From Ceratotherium simum simum (lineage: Eukaryota; Chordata; Mammalia; Perissodactyla; Rhinocerotidae), in the NCBI RefSeq assembly GCF_000283155.1, contig NW_004454193.1, positions 7,875,466-7,939,465 on the forward strand: DNA of 64,000 nt. The letters run 5' to 3'. Both the position numbers and the translations under genes were made by a program. The notes beneath the pieces were generated by a model, which was given only the letters and a program-made list of their open reading frames with translations, did no database searches and was not told the DNA's origin. Below, piece after piece: positions 1 to 11,855 of this stretch. Each line of letters begins with the position of its first letter. Position 1 is the first letter of the stretch.

Positions 1-2534
1 GCTAGTAACCTCTCCTACCCCCAGAGATAGAAGTCAAGCAGACAGAAGCTAAAGTCTTACTTTATCCCTAGTAAGAATTGATAACGGAGAATGTGACTTC
101 TGTTTGCTGGAAAATGAAATTCCTAATCACGAATGCCAGAATCAGGGAGATTTGTCCATCACTGGAAAACACAGGCCAAATCCTGGGACAGGCCTCTTTT
201 GTCACCCATCTGGGAGTAGGCAGGACAGCTCTCAAGGGGAAGCTGAGCTGCACACCCCGGGAATAAGAGCAGAGCAGCAGAGGCAAAAGACACCAGGATC
301 GTTATGCAATATTCTTGCTCCCTCCTCAAGACACATTCCAGCCCAACATCATCTAAGCACCTTCAACAGTTCCTGGCACAGACTGGGTGCTCTTTAAATA
401 TTTGGTGAATGAATGACGGTCTAATTCAAATAAATCAATAGCACCTTGTAAATAACTTGCTTGGCAGGACTGACCACACCACCTTACAGTTCTTTCCACC
501 TGGAACACTCAGCCCCCAGGTCTTTTCAAGCCTGGCTCCCATGTGTCAATCATGCTGCTCAGAGAGGCCTGGCCGGAGCCCTCAGTCTCTCTCCCATTAC
601 CCTGCTTTATCAATCCCGCCCTGGGGGATTGGCCTACGTAACTTCCCCCCAGTGAAAAATTCAAAATAGATTGTAGGGTTTTGCACTAAGAAGCATTGAG
701 AAGTGGTGCCTATTTTTTTTTTCTTGTTTTGCACCATGAGATTCACAAGACCGTGCTTGAGATTCTGGGCATGATTCTAAGAGTGATTCATGATTCTGGG
801 TGAGCCAGAGACTCCTGGAGTGAAGAAAGGAAGCCATCGAGGGATGATTGCCATTTGCACACATACAAGGACCAGGACTTAATTTTTTTTTTTAATAAAC
901 CATGACAAAGCGCTGCTATGCATCACAGCCTCAGTTATTCCAAGACTTATTCAGTAAGTTACATTTAAAGACTCTCTAGGAAAATAAGAAAAGATTTGGT
1001 CCAGCAGGATTCAAATATCATTATAGCCTTGCCAAACAATTCACTCACAGAAACACATTTTGATTAATTTTTGTTGATGTTGTTCTTTCTAATATTAGCC
1101 GATTTTAAGCATAAGCTTCTGATTTTGAAATACCTATATAACTTACATAAATTGTGATTTTTTTTTTAAATCTACAAATCTACTCTCCTTAATCATTTTG
1201 TTGCTATGATTGGTGAAAAACTCTTCCCACTTCATCTCCACCTGCCAAGCCCTCAGTGGTAAATGGCATTGATGGGAAGGCGTGACCAGAGACGCACTGA
1301 CAATGACAAGTTGGCTCGGCCAGGGCAACGACGTCCCAAGAGTCTTCGAATGATTCTGAAATTAGAGGTGGCCACGGCCGGATACGGTAAGCCCAGCACC
1401 CAAGGAGCAGAGGAACCGGCTCCTGGCCCAGCCCGCCCCCAGGATTCAGATCAAAGCCGATGGCTGGACTGTGTTCTAGTTTCCAAGGAGGGTTTCCAAG
1501 GGCTCTTTATAGCCCCCTGGTGCCATGCCTGGGTGTGGGCAGCATCAGACGCTGGCTAGGCTTGCCTCAGCTTTAGTAACCACCTATTTGGGCGGGAAGC
1601 CAACCTCTGGGCATCTGGTCTGGAAGGTTTGAGGTTTTCCACCTTCATATGAATTCCTATAGCTGAAAGTCGTGTGCAGCTTTGTGGACCTGAGCATCAT
1701 ATCTTCAGGGGGCAGAGCAGGCTAAAGGAAATCCCAAGTTCCATTTCTACAAGCATGGCATTTCCCAGTAGGAAGGGGCCAGAGAGATCACCAGCCTGGG
1801 CTTCTGAACAAGGCAAGAATCACCACCCAGCCCCTGTTCAAATACTTCCCATGAATGGGTGGCTCATGATTCACCTGGAGGCCACCACATTTGCACATGA
1901 TTCTCAGATATCTCTTACTTATGTTGAGCCACATATCAGTCTCTCTGTGGAAACAGACAAATTGACTTCAGCACTCTTCCCATGTCAGCGCTTGGGGTGT
2001 TTGAAGATATATCATCTTCCCTCCATGGCTTCTTTATGCTGAAGGCTCCCAGGTGGAACCTTCAAGGGTTCCAGGGTAGGGGGATGGAATTCTTGTTTCT
2101 CTTACCCACCTGGGCACACTTTACTATTGCTTCTTCCTTCAGGAGGCTCTCTGAGAGGAACAGAACTTTAAAGCAGATGTGCTATATTGTGAGCTCCCCC
2201 CACACACCCAGAAGTCCTTTCCCTCCACCTGCCTCAAGCTTCCCAGGTGTAAGCCAGAGGTGATGACAGCAGTATAATCCAGACAACAGGGGTGTACGGC
2301 GGCCGAGGAATTCGCCAGCAGAAGACACCAGGAAATAAAGATCAAGTCTATTTTTTAAAACATAGACAAAAGCAAACAGGCCAAGGTGCTAAGGCTTGAT
2401 GGGTCCCTGCAGGACACAGAAGTCACGCTCAACTAGGATTGTGAGAAACTGAATGAAGGGACGATTGACAGGGGTGTGGGCAGGACTTGGGAAACCAACA
2501 AGAGATAGGAAGCTACAGTGGCAGCCACGACCAC
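1..2534. other. Intergenic, no gene recognised
   Basis: Apart from the short L2 piece near 310-415, I see no exon-like structure or repeat family. The short open frames have no conserved motif. Confidence 0.6.
310..415 (+). repeat. L2 3' end fragment
   Basis: GTTCCTGGCACAGACTGGGT and TTTGGTGAATGAATGA match the L2 terminus. Confidence 0.6.
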
Positions 2535-2978
2535 CTGTTATGGGCTGATTGTGTCCCCCACAGAAAAGATATGCTGGAGTCCGAACCCCAGTACCTTGGA
2601 ATGTGACCTTATTTGGAGATGGGGTCTTTGCAGGGATAATCAAGTTAAAAGAGGTCATTAGGGTGTCATAACCTAATATGACTAGTGTCCTCATAAAAGG
2701 GGGAAATTTGGACATAGACTCACACAAGGAGAACACCACATGAAGATGAAGGCAGAGATTGGGGTGATGCTTCTGCAAGCCCAGGAACACCAAAGATTGC
2801 TTGCCAAGGGAGGGGAGAGGTAGGGAACAGATTCTTCCTCACAGCCCTCGGAAGGAACCAACCCTGTTGGCACCTTGATGTTAGACTTGAAGCCTCCAGA
2901 ATTGTGAGACAATAATTTCTCTTGTTCAAGCCATTTAGTTTGTGGTACTCTGTTGCGGCAGCCGTAGCAAACTAACAC
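2535..2978 (+). mobile_element. MaLR solo LTR, MLT1-like
   Basis: The sequence begins near TGTTATGGGCTGATTGTGTC and ends near GCAGCCGTAGCAAACTAACA, with CCTTATTTGGAGATGGGGTC inside. This order is that of MLT1A/B LTRs. The minus-strand frame of 134 codons over it is a chance opening. Confidence 0.85.
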
Positions 2979-3487
2979 ACCAGCCCTAGGCCTAAAGTCA
3001 TAAGGGAAGAAAACTAGGTCACCAGAGCCCAGTGAGGGGGCGCTTGGCTGGAGCTGTATTCACAAAGGTGGCAATGCAAGGAGGGAGCCGGGCAATAAAG
3101 ACCCCAGCTGCTCTCTCCTCCTACCCTCCAGTCTCCTGCATCGCCTGAGCCAATGGACACCAGTGGGCAAGGGAGGTGGGAGATGCACACCAGGAGTCTA
3201 CCTGGAGGGGGGGTTATCCACACTGCTCTTATGACCTATCTATGTGGGCTGATAGAGCAGGAAGGGAATGCAGGAGCGCCTAGCCAACCCTTTCCTTTGA
3301 CCCCTGAGGAAACCGAGTCCCATGGGGGTGTGACAATGCAGCCAGTTAATTGCAGAATCGAGACTAAAATTCAACTCTCCAGATTCTCAGTCATGTGCTT
3401 CTTCTGAATATCAGGGCTGCTTTTTGTTTTATTGTTATCTTGTCCTGTCACTCACCCACCCTAACCTCTTTAGCACAAGGTCATCTT

Positions 3488-3751
3488 ATTTTTTTTATTT
3501 TTTTATTCTTTTTGTGTGAGGAAGATTAGCCCTGAGCTAACATTCGTTGCCAATCCTCCTCTTGTTTTTTGCTGAGAAAGCCTGGCCCTGGGCTAACATC
3601 TGTGCCCATCTTCCTCTACTTTATATGGGACACCGCCACAGCACGGCTTGATAAGCGGTGCGTCGTTCCGCACCCAGGATCCAAACCTGTGAACCCTGGG
3701 CCACCAAAGTGGTGCGTGCACACTTAACCACTATGCCACCGGGCCAGCCCC
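3488..3751 (-). mobile_element. ERE SINE (long-tail, older subtype)
   Basis: On the minus strand this reads from GGGCTGGCCC through a tRNA-like A and B box region to the TTAGCTCAGGGC and GAGGAGGATTGGCA tail blocks. It shares the ATATAAAGTAGAGG body with other older copies. The base changes indicate age. Confidence 0.85.
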
Positions 3752-3819
3752 AACAATGTCTTTTTAAAATATTTATTATTTGAATAGGTAACACTTTGAT
3801 ATCATACCATAAAAGCATT

Positions 3820-4500
3820 TACACAAAGATGTGGAGAAATTGGAACCCTGCGCATTGGTGGGAATGTAAAATGGTGCAGCCACTGTGGAATATAGTATGA
3901 TGATTCCTCAAAAAATTAAACATAGAATAAACATCTGATCCAGAATTCCAGTCCCAGGTATAGGCCCAAAAGAATTGAAAACAGGGACTCAAACAGATAC
4001 TTGTACACTAATGTTCACAGCAGCCTTATTCACAATAGTCAAAAAGTGGCAATAACCCAAGTGTGCATCAACGGATGAATGGATAAACAAAATGTGATAC
4101 ATCTACACACCATGGAATATTATTCACGCATAAAAAGGCATGAAGTACTGAAACACACTGCAACATTGATGAACCTTGAAGACATTGTGCTGAGCGAAAT
4201 AAGCCAGATGCAAAAGGACAAATATTGTATAATTATATGAGGTACTAGAATAGGCAAATACATAGAGACAGAAAGTAAAATAGAGGTTACCAGGGGCTGA
4301 GGGGAGGGAGGAATGGGAGTTATTGTTTAATGGGTTTAGTTTTCTGTTTGGGATGATGAAAAAGTTCTGGAAATAGATAGTGGTGATGGTTACATAACAT
4401 TGTGAATGTGCTTAATGCCATTGAATTGTATACTTAAAAGTGGTTATAATGGTAACATTTATGTTCTGTATATTTTACCACAATAAAAAATATATTTTTT
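3820..4500 (+). mobile_element. L1M 3' end fragment
   Basis: This reads from GATGTGGAGAAATTGG through degraded ORF2 C-terminal sequence and the typical L1MA/L1MB 3' UTR, ending in an A-rich tail. It is truncated at its 5' end and coding is broken. It resembles the fragment at 50560. Confidence 0.88.
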
Positions 4501-4701
4501 AAAAAAGCGTATACAACGAAAAGGAAGTCCCCCTCCCACCCGTGTCCTTGCCACCAAAATCCCCTTCCTGGGGACCCCTCTGAGACCAGCTTCCCGGGTC
4601 TCCTTCCGAAGTTGGTCTGTGATACACAGGTAACTTCCTATGTATACCCTTCTCCCTAGCTTTTGTTTACTCCGTAATTGGTAGCATGCTAGACACACAG
4701 G

Positions 4702-4953
4702 GTTTTTTTTTTTTTTTGGTGAGGAAGATTGGCCCTGAGTTAACATCCATTGCCAATCCTCCTCTTTTTGCTGAGGAAAATTGGCCCTGAGCTAGCATCT
4801 GTGCCCATCTTCCTCTATGTTATATGTGGGATGCCTACCTCAACATGGCTTGATGAGCGGTGTGTAGGTCAGCGCCCAGGATCCGAACCTGTGAACCCCT
4901 GGCCGCAGAAGCGGAGTGCACAAACTTAACCACTACACCACTGGGCCAGCCCC
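4702..4953 (-). mobile_element. ERE SINE with target-site duplication
   Basis: This is a full older-subtype ERE with a long poly(T) (poly(A) of the minus strand) at its left end. TAGACACAC at 4690-4698 and 4954-4962 forms the target-site duplication, proving retroposition. Confidence 0.9.
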
Positions 4954-5284
4954 TAGACACACGGTTTTATATTTGGCTTTTTGCACTTAACAATCTGCTT
5001 TGAAAAGCATCTTCATTTTTCTTTTAAGGCCACAGAGTGTATTCCTGTACAAACCCTTTTATGCAGAAAGTGTTCAACTACTATTTGAAGATGACAACCT
5101 TGCATTTTAATGAGGTATAATGCCTTAACTCCAAAGAATGAATTAAGAATGGTAGAATTTCAGAAACCTGCCAAGTGTGTGCATGCATGAGAAGAGGATG
5201 GGGATACAGTCTTTTCAGTTCAGCTTAACAAATATTTATGGAGGCCACACCAGGAAAAATGTCCTTTGCTGGATGCTGGTATAA

Positions 5285-5560
5285 TAATAGCCAACAGCTA
5301 TAGAGCTCTTTCCATGCGGCAGCTACTGTTCTATGCACATTAACTTATTTAATCCCCACAACAACGTTATGATGTAGGTGCTGTTGTCAATTATTCCCAT
5401 TTTACAGGTCAGGACTCCCAGGCATGAAGTGGTAAGTAACTCACCCAAGATTGCTTAGCTAGTGAGTGACAGACAGAACTGGGACTCCATCCACAGAGTG
5501 GGGCTCCAGGGGCCTTGCTCCTGTTCACGACGCAGCCATGCTGCCTCTTGGGCATGCAAA
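5285..5560 (-). repeat. MIR SINE
   Basis: The minus-strand MIR pattern runs from a state near TTATTTAATCCCCACAACAA through CCCATTTTACAG to GCTTAGCTAGTGAGTGACAG. Confidence 0.82.
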
Positions 5561-5789
5561 CATTTATTGAATCTCATGCCAGTCCTCAACTTCCTACTGA
5601 GAGGGATATAAGGATGCCTTAGACATAAGCCCCACCCTCAAGGAGTTAACGTCATAACAGGGGCACAATTCACCCTAATGCAAGGCGGAGAACTGATCAA
5701 TGTTAGAAAAGAGGAACATATTGACTGTTCTGGAGGTTGGAGGAGGGATGGTGAGGAATGTCCCGTAGAAGAAGTGACATCTCAGAGTG

Positions 5790-5965
5790 AAGGAAAACAG
5801 CATTTATGGAGCAGCTGTGCCACACCAGCCACTTGATATGTTGACTACTTCCAACAACTCTATTATCACCCCTATTTCGTAGATGAAAAAAATTGAGGCT
5901 TTCAGAGATGCATTAAATTGGTGAAGCCAGGATTCTCTCCCAGGGTCGTCTAACTCAGAGCCGAG
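5790..5965 (-). repeat. MIR SINE, weak
   Basis: CAACAACTCTATTATCACCC followed by a GATGAAAAAAATTGAGGCTT block resembles a worn minus-strand MIR. Confidence 0.55.
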
Positions 5966-6654
5966 GCCCAGCCAGCCTGGCAAGGTCTTCCCAATGCTGA
6001 TCACGTCAGCCCTTCTCCCTGGGGAATGTCTGGGATCTGTAGTCAGCTTGGTGTAAGCAGCAGCCAGTTAACAAGCCAAAAGCACTTTCAAGATGACATC
6101 ACCTATAAAAAGGGCCCATTCCCACAGTTGCAGGCAGAGAGGATTGTGGTGATGACAGTGTATGAGCAAGGTACGAATTCCTGGGCAGGAGAGGCTGAGA
6201 TTCCAGATTCCAGAAGAGGCCACAATCTGGGGCAGAATTGCCCCAACTTCAGTCTTTCGTGAACCACTCTCCCCTGAATTTTGCCATAACTGCATTCTGC
6301 CTGTGCTGTAATTTACTTAGTCTTTTCATTACATTGACTCACTTAAAGATTATTCATCCTAAGCATGAACCTTTGTAAACTTATAAGTTCCATGTGCTAG
6401 CTGCATTTCTTTCTAATGTGCATTAAAGTTCATTAAAACTGCTAAAACCACAAAAAACAAAAGTCTGTCCACACACCATCTAAAAGCCTCTCCCTTTGGG
6501 GAACCCCAGCCTGGAGCACCTGTCTCCCTGGTGAGCAGAGAACTCTCTGATTCCACTCTTCCTCTTGCTCCACAACCTTAGGGAGTTCCTTTTCCTTCCT
6601 CTGGGCCTCAGTTTCCCCATCCCCAGATTCCTTGCAACTTTTATATGTGAGGTA

Positions 6655-6800
6655 GTGAAATGCACAGACTGAAGCCACTTGGCCTGGGTTAGAATCCAGG
6701 ACCTGCCCTTTCCCAGGAGTGTGACTTCAGGCAATTAGCTCTTCTCTGCCTCAGCTGCACCACCTGTGAAATGGGCGACTACTTCACAGAGCTATTGAGG
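6655..6800 (+). repeat. MIR SINE
   Basis: GGGTTAGAATCCAGGACCTG is followed by the GTGACTTCAGGCAATTAGCT and CTCAGCTGCACCACCTGTG blocks of a MIR. Confidence 0.65.
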
Positions 6801-6809
6801 GACTGTGCA

Positions 6810-7135
6810 CCTTCCCCAAGGAGCCTACCCTGACCGCCCTACGGTATATGCTACCATCCTATTGTATACACCACGTGTCCCCTACCACAGCGACTTCTGA
6901 TCCCCCTTACTCTACTTGTCCTTTTTTCCATGCGTTTATTACCTAACAAACTATATGATCAGTTGATTGATTATGTTTATTCTTTTTTTCCTCCTGCTCC
7001 TCCCTGAGAATGTAGATTCCACAAGAGCAGGGATATTCACCAGTTTTGTTTATTAATGTGTCCCAAGCCCCTAGGTGGAAGACTGTCTGGTCCTCAATAA
7101 AAATTTCTGGAATGAACGGAATGACTGAATGAATC
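6810..7135 (+). repeat. L2 3' end
   Basis: CTTCCCCAAGGAGCCTACCC, GTAGATTCCACAAGAGCAGG and TGGAATGAACGGAATGAC are in L2 order. Confidence 0.75.
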
Positions 7136-7499
7136 CTGGATCTCATAGCCTCCCTCACGGGGTTAGAATCCCACACCCCAGGAAAAGCCAATACAATCCT
7201 GGACCAAAGAAATCATTGCCTTCTGTTTAATATTTCGAAGGAATGGGGACTATTAGGGAACAGTCTGTGACTCCAAGGGAAGCCAGTCTTTGGGGCTTTC
7301 TAGAAGTACTAATGATATATCAAAGGAAGTGAAGCTATCATCAAAACGGATGCCTTTCGGCAAGTCTGGGGCATGGGAGTGGGGCTGCTACTCAGTGGGG
7401 CTTTGAAAGTGGTGAGTGTTGGGTTCAGGGAGACCCCCAAAGGTCTCTGCTGGTGTGGCTCTGCCGTCCTTGCTGGGTCGGGAAAGGGTAACTCCTTTA

Positions 7500-7700
7500 T
7501 CGAGCACCAGCTAAGTGCAGAGGCTTCCTGTGAGAGCAGCTCATTTATTCCTCAACACAACCATACGTGGTGGGTGGAATTACGCCTATTTTACAGACGG
7601 GGACAGAGGCCTGGAAAGAGAAAGTGACTCGCCAAGGATCACCGAGCCGATTGATTAGCAGGGGCGTCTGGGCTGGAACCCCAGCCTGCTCTGGGCACCC
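7500..7700 (-). repeat. MIR SINE
   Basis: TATTTTACAGACGGGGACAG and GTGACTCGCCAAGGATCACC are the MIR core read on the minus strand. Confidence 0.68.
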
Positions 7701-8087
7701 CCAGACCCTCTCTCACGCCGCATTTCACAGCCCTGAAACAGGGCTGACACAGGCTGCCTCAGATGATGATGACGTGGAAGTGTATTTGTTCTCCACAGAA
7801 AGGCGCTCACGGCGCGTCTTAGCGGCCAGAGCTTGTTTTCTGACCCCAAAGGGCTGGCCCAGTCATCCACCAGGCTGGGCTCCAGGAGATTCTGGCTGTT
7901 TCTAGAGGGATCAAAGGAGCTTCCTAAGAGATCCTGGGAAGCAGCAGGTCCAGACCCCGCCCTCCTAAAACAACGGTGTGGATGGGGACGTCCCGCATGC
8001 TGCTCATTAGACAGTCACCATATTCTGGCCTCTCACCAGATGCTTATATAAAATATTAGTGGGAGGAGACACAAAAAGCAGGGGATA

Positions 8088-8256
8088 GGGCCGGCCCTGT
8101 GGCTTGGTGGTTGAGTGCGCGCGCTGCGATGCTGGTGGCCCGGGTTCGGATCCCGGGTGCGCATCGAGGCACCGCTTCTCTGTTCATCCTGAGGCCGAGT
8201 CCCACATACAGCAACTAGAAGGATGTGCAGCTACGACATACAACTATCCACTGGGG
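8088..8256 (+). mobile_element. ERE1 SINE, left partner of an inverted pair
   Basis: It begins GGGCCGGCCCTGTGGC and contains the B-box-like GGTTCGGATCCC and the CAGCAACTAGAAGGATGTGC body. It is cut off by the gap. Confidence 0.9.
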
Positions 8257-8776
8257 NNNNNNNNNNNNNNNNNNNNNNNNNNNNNNNNNNNNNNNNNNNN
8301 NNNNNNNNNNNNNNNNNNNNNNNNNNNNNNNNNNNNNNNNNNNNNNNNNNNNNNNNNNNNNNNNNNNNNNNNNNNNNNNNNNNNNNNNNNNNNNNNNNNN
8401 NNNNNNNNNNNNNNNNNNNNNNNNNNNNNNNNNNNNNNNNNNNNNNNNNNNNNNNNNNNNNNNNNNNNNNNNNNNNNNNNNNNNNNNNNNNNNNNNNNNN
8501 NNNNNNNNNNNNNNNNNNNNNNNNNNNNNNNNNNNNNNNNNNNNNNNNNNNNNNNNNNNNNNNNNNNNNNNNNNNNNNNNNNNNNNNNNNNNNNNNNNNN
8601 NNNNNNNNNNNNNNNNNNNNNNNNNNNNNNNNNNNNNNNNNNNNNNNNNNNNNNNNNNNNNNNNNNNNNNNNNNNNNNNNNNNNNNNNNNNNNNNNNNNN
8701 NNNNNNNNNNNNNNNNNNNNNNNNNNNNNNNNNNNNNNNNNNNNNNNNNNNNNNNNNNNNNNNNNNNNNNNNNNNN
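8257..8776. other. Assembly gap (520 N)
   Basis: This is a run of 520 unknown bases. Both flanks are ERE SINE sequence in opposite orientations, so the missing sequence probably includes the A-rich tails of a facing SINE pair. Open reading frames drawn through the Ns are artefacts. Confidence 0.99.
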
Positions 8777-8963
8777 TTTTTTTTTCCCCAAAGCCCCAGT
8801 AGATAATTGTATGTCATAGTCGCACATCCTTCTAGTTGCTGCATGTGGGACGCGGCCTCAGCATGGCTGGAGAAGCTGTGCATCGGTGCGCGCCCGGGAT
8901 CTGAACCCCAGGCCGCTAGTAGCAGAGCGTGCACACTTAACTGCTAAGCCACCGGGCCGGCCC
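8777..8963 (-). mobile_element. ERE1 SINE, right partner of an inverted pair
   Basis: This is minus-strand ERE1 starting with the poly(T)/CCCCAAAGCCCC tail next to the gap and ending at GGGCCGGCCC. With the copy at 8088 it can form a long hairpin, which would explain the sequencing gap. Confidence 0.9.
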
Positions 8964-8999
8964 TAGGGGCATTCTACACAAGGACTGGCCTGTACTCTC

Positions 9000-9540
9000 C
9001 CAAAATGCTAAGGTCGTGAAAGAAAAGGAAAGTGGAGGAACGGTTTTAGATGGAAGGAGAGTAAAAACACGCGACAACCAAATGTAATTATGAGGTCGTG
9101 GATTAGGTCCCAGAGCAGGAAAAAAATTGCTATAAAAGATGTTAGTGAGATAATTGGTGACATTTATGTAAGGTCTGCAGACTAGATCATAATACTGTAT
9201 CAATATTAAACTTCCTGATTTTGTTAACTGTATTATGGGTGTGTAAATTAACATCCTTGTTTGTTTTTAGGAAATACGTAATGAAGTATTTAGTAGCAAA
9301 GGGGCAACTTACTCTCAAATGGTTCAGAGAAAAAAATTTTATATAGATATGTAAATATGTGTATATATAAATACATATATAGATACATTGAGAAAGAGAG
9401 AGAAAGGAGAGATGAGACAATGACAAAGCAGATGTGGCAAAATGCACATCTGAGTAAAGGGTACATGAGAGCTCTCTGTACTATTCTTGTAAATTTTCTT
9501 TAAGTTTGAAATTAATTCAAAAATGACAGAAAGATATGAG
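9000..9540 (+). mobile_element. L1M-type 3' UTR fragment
   Basis: The text around GCTATAAAAGATGTTAGTGAG and the end TTTGAAATTAATTCAAAAATG resembles the 3' UTR of old mammalian L1 subfamilies. It contains a short TATA-rich simple repeat near 9340-9385. Confidence 0.7.
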
Positions 9541-9639
9541 ACAAAATCTTAGCGCTTATTTCTGGGTGGTGAGATTGTCACTGAGTTTTCTTTTTGCGTG
9601 CCTACGATTTCTTTTCTTTGTTTCTTCCTTCTCTTTCTT

Positions 9640-10420
9640 TCTTTTTCTTTTGGAAAAGTAATACAGGCATATGGTAAAAATAGTTCCAATGCTAAAAAAA
9701 CACAGTGTGAGTCTCCCTCCCAGCTGAACGGACCCTCAGCTCCCTGGTCCCCCTCTCAGAGATAACCACATCGTTCCGTGTGTCTTGTGTCTATTCGCAG
9801 GTGTGTTCTGATCATATACAAACATGTATGTTGAGGTAGCCTCTCCCCTCCTCCCCCCTCACAAATGGTGGCATCCTGTGGCTTGCTGTACACACCATTC
9901 TGTACCTTGCTTTCCCTCAGTTAACACTATATCATGATCCTTCCATATTGGGACACATAGAACCACCTCATATTCTTAAGGGCCGCCTAGAATTCCATTG
10001 CATTGATGTGTCATAATTCATCAAACCAATCCCCCTTGTCATGGACATTTAGTCCTTTTCCAACCTTTTCAATTACACCCACTTCTTTGTGCACAATGCG
10101 TAAACAAAGGCATAGGATAATTTCCCACAATGGAGTTGCTTCTTGAAGGCACATATGCCTTTGACATTTCGGAGGCTGTGGTGATTGTCCTGCTGTTTGC
10201 ACGTCACCATCCGTGTCTGAGCACGCCTGTTTCCCTGCAGCCTCCTCACTCAGTGCACTTCATATTTTTGGATCTCTGCTAATCAGATAGATGTTTTTTT
10301 AAAATGATATCTGGTTGTCGTTTTAATTTGCATTTCTATTATTATAAGCGTAGATGAGTATCTTATCATTTGCTCTAAAAGGCGTTTGTATTATTTTTTT
10401 CTCTCTGTCATCTCTCCCTG
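9640..10420 (-). mobile_element. Old L1 fragment, minus strand
   Basis: Phrases such as AGAATTCCATTGCATTGATG and TTTTAATTTGCATTTCTATT are typical of the minus strand of ancient L1 3' ends. No frame is intact. The boundaries are approximate. Confidence 0.65.
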
Positions 10421-11065
10421 GACTTACATGAATGGTGGAAATTTTCTACCACAGACCCAGCCCTCCCCCGGGGAAACCCACAGCTTTCGTCTCAGGCTGA
10501 GCCGTCTTTCGACTCCTCTGGGGGCTGAAAAGAAGAGGATCTGATCTCCTGCTGCATCCGGACCACAGCCATGTCCAATGACTGGAGTGTCCCTTCGGGT
10601 TTTCTGGTTGGAAACCAAGGGCAATAATTTACCTCCGGAGCTGGGACCGTGACTCTGCCCAGGCCCAGGGCAGCCCGCGCTCCCCCACCAGCAGGCTGCG
10701 GTGCCTATCCCATGGCAGGCCTGTATTCGGACTTTGCAGCACGCCCACCCCCGAGTAACAGCACCTCTTAGTCCCTCTGGGTTTCTGTTTTCTCCCCATG
10801 TCATTAAAAAGCTGTGGTGGGAATAGAACATGCTCAAAGGAGGCCCTGAAAGGCCCTTTTGTGCTGCTTCTGTTCCAGGAACCAGCTCAGTCTTCCCTGA
10901 AAGAGAAAAGACCAGACAAAAGCTGGCATCCTAAGCCCCCTGGAGGTCAGGCTCTCATTAATTAGCCACTGGGGTCCTTGCCTCATTAGTATGCAAACAC
11001 ACGGAGAGCAGGGCTTCTGCTCCTCTGAGCTCCCTGACCCAGCTCTGTGCCAATGTTGATTTTAG
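10421..11065. other. Apparently unique intergenic DNA
   Basis: No repeat or gene is recognised. The part at about 10960-11000 has homeodomain-type ATTAATTAG and an octamer-like ATGCAAA within 35 bp, so it could be a regulatory element; this is conjecture. Confidence 0.35.
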
Positions 11066-11585
11066 AGGTGGGATTTTTTTTGGAATTACTTTAATGAGGT
11101 CATATTGGCTTATAACATTGTGTAAATTTCAGGTGTACATTATTATATATCAGTTTCTGTATAGACTGCATCGTGCTCACCACCAATAGTCTAGTTTTTA
11201 TCCATCACCAGACATATGTGCCCCTTTACCCCTTTTGCCCTCTGCCCACCCCCTTCCCCAGTGGTAACCACTAGTCTGTTCTCCTTACCCATGTTTGTTT
11301 ATCTTCCACATATGAGTGAAATCACTTAGTATAATATCCTCAAGGTCCATCCATATTGTCACTAATGGCTCGATTTTTGTCTTTTTTCATGGCTGAGTAA
11401 TGGTCCATTGTATATATATACCACATCTTCTTTATCCATTCATCCCTTGATGGGCATTTGGGTTGCTATTATGAATAATGCTGTGATGAACATAGGGGTG
11501 CATAAATCTCTTTGAATTGTGGATTTCATGTTCTTTGGATAAATACCCAGTGGTGGGATAGCTGGATCATACAGTATTTCTATGG
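11066..11585 (-). mobile_element. L1 3' end, minus strand
   Basis: The stretch from GGCTTATAACATTGTGTAAA to GGTGGGATAGCTGGATCATA is the reverse of an L1 3' UTR and the end of ORF2. It is less diverged than the other L1 pieces here. Confidence 0.82.
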
Positions 11586-11699
11586 TGGGATTTTTTCCCC
11601 TCCAGCGTTTGCAAGGAGATCTCCACAGACAGGGCCTTTTTCTACCTGGGGACCTGGCTGAGGCGGGTCATTTCCAGCTCGTCAGTCATTATCTAGATC

Positions 11700-11855
11700 A
11701 TGCCCGCATTATGGACAGAGCCCAGGGTTTGAACCAGATAGACGGGGGTTCAAATCCTCACTCTGCCCCTTCCTTGCTGGATGACCTTGGCAGATGACCA
11801 CTCTGAGCCAGTGTTCTCATCCCGAAGATGGATTTACAATAGCAGCTACTTTGCA
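11700..11855 (+). repeat. MIR SINE
   Basis: GGGGGTTCAAATCCTCACTC and the TGGATGACCTTGGCA block are MIR-like. Confidence 0.65.

Noticed and set aside
2389..2793. 134-codon minus-strand frame
   Set aside because: It lies across an MLT1-like LTR and is antisense to it.
8104..8934. Long open reading frames of 193-239 codons on both strands
   Set aside because: They run through 520 unknown bases; only the SINE flanks contribute real codons.
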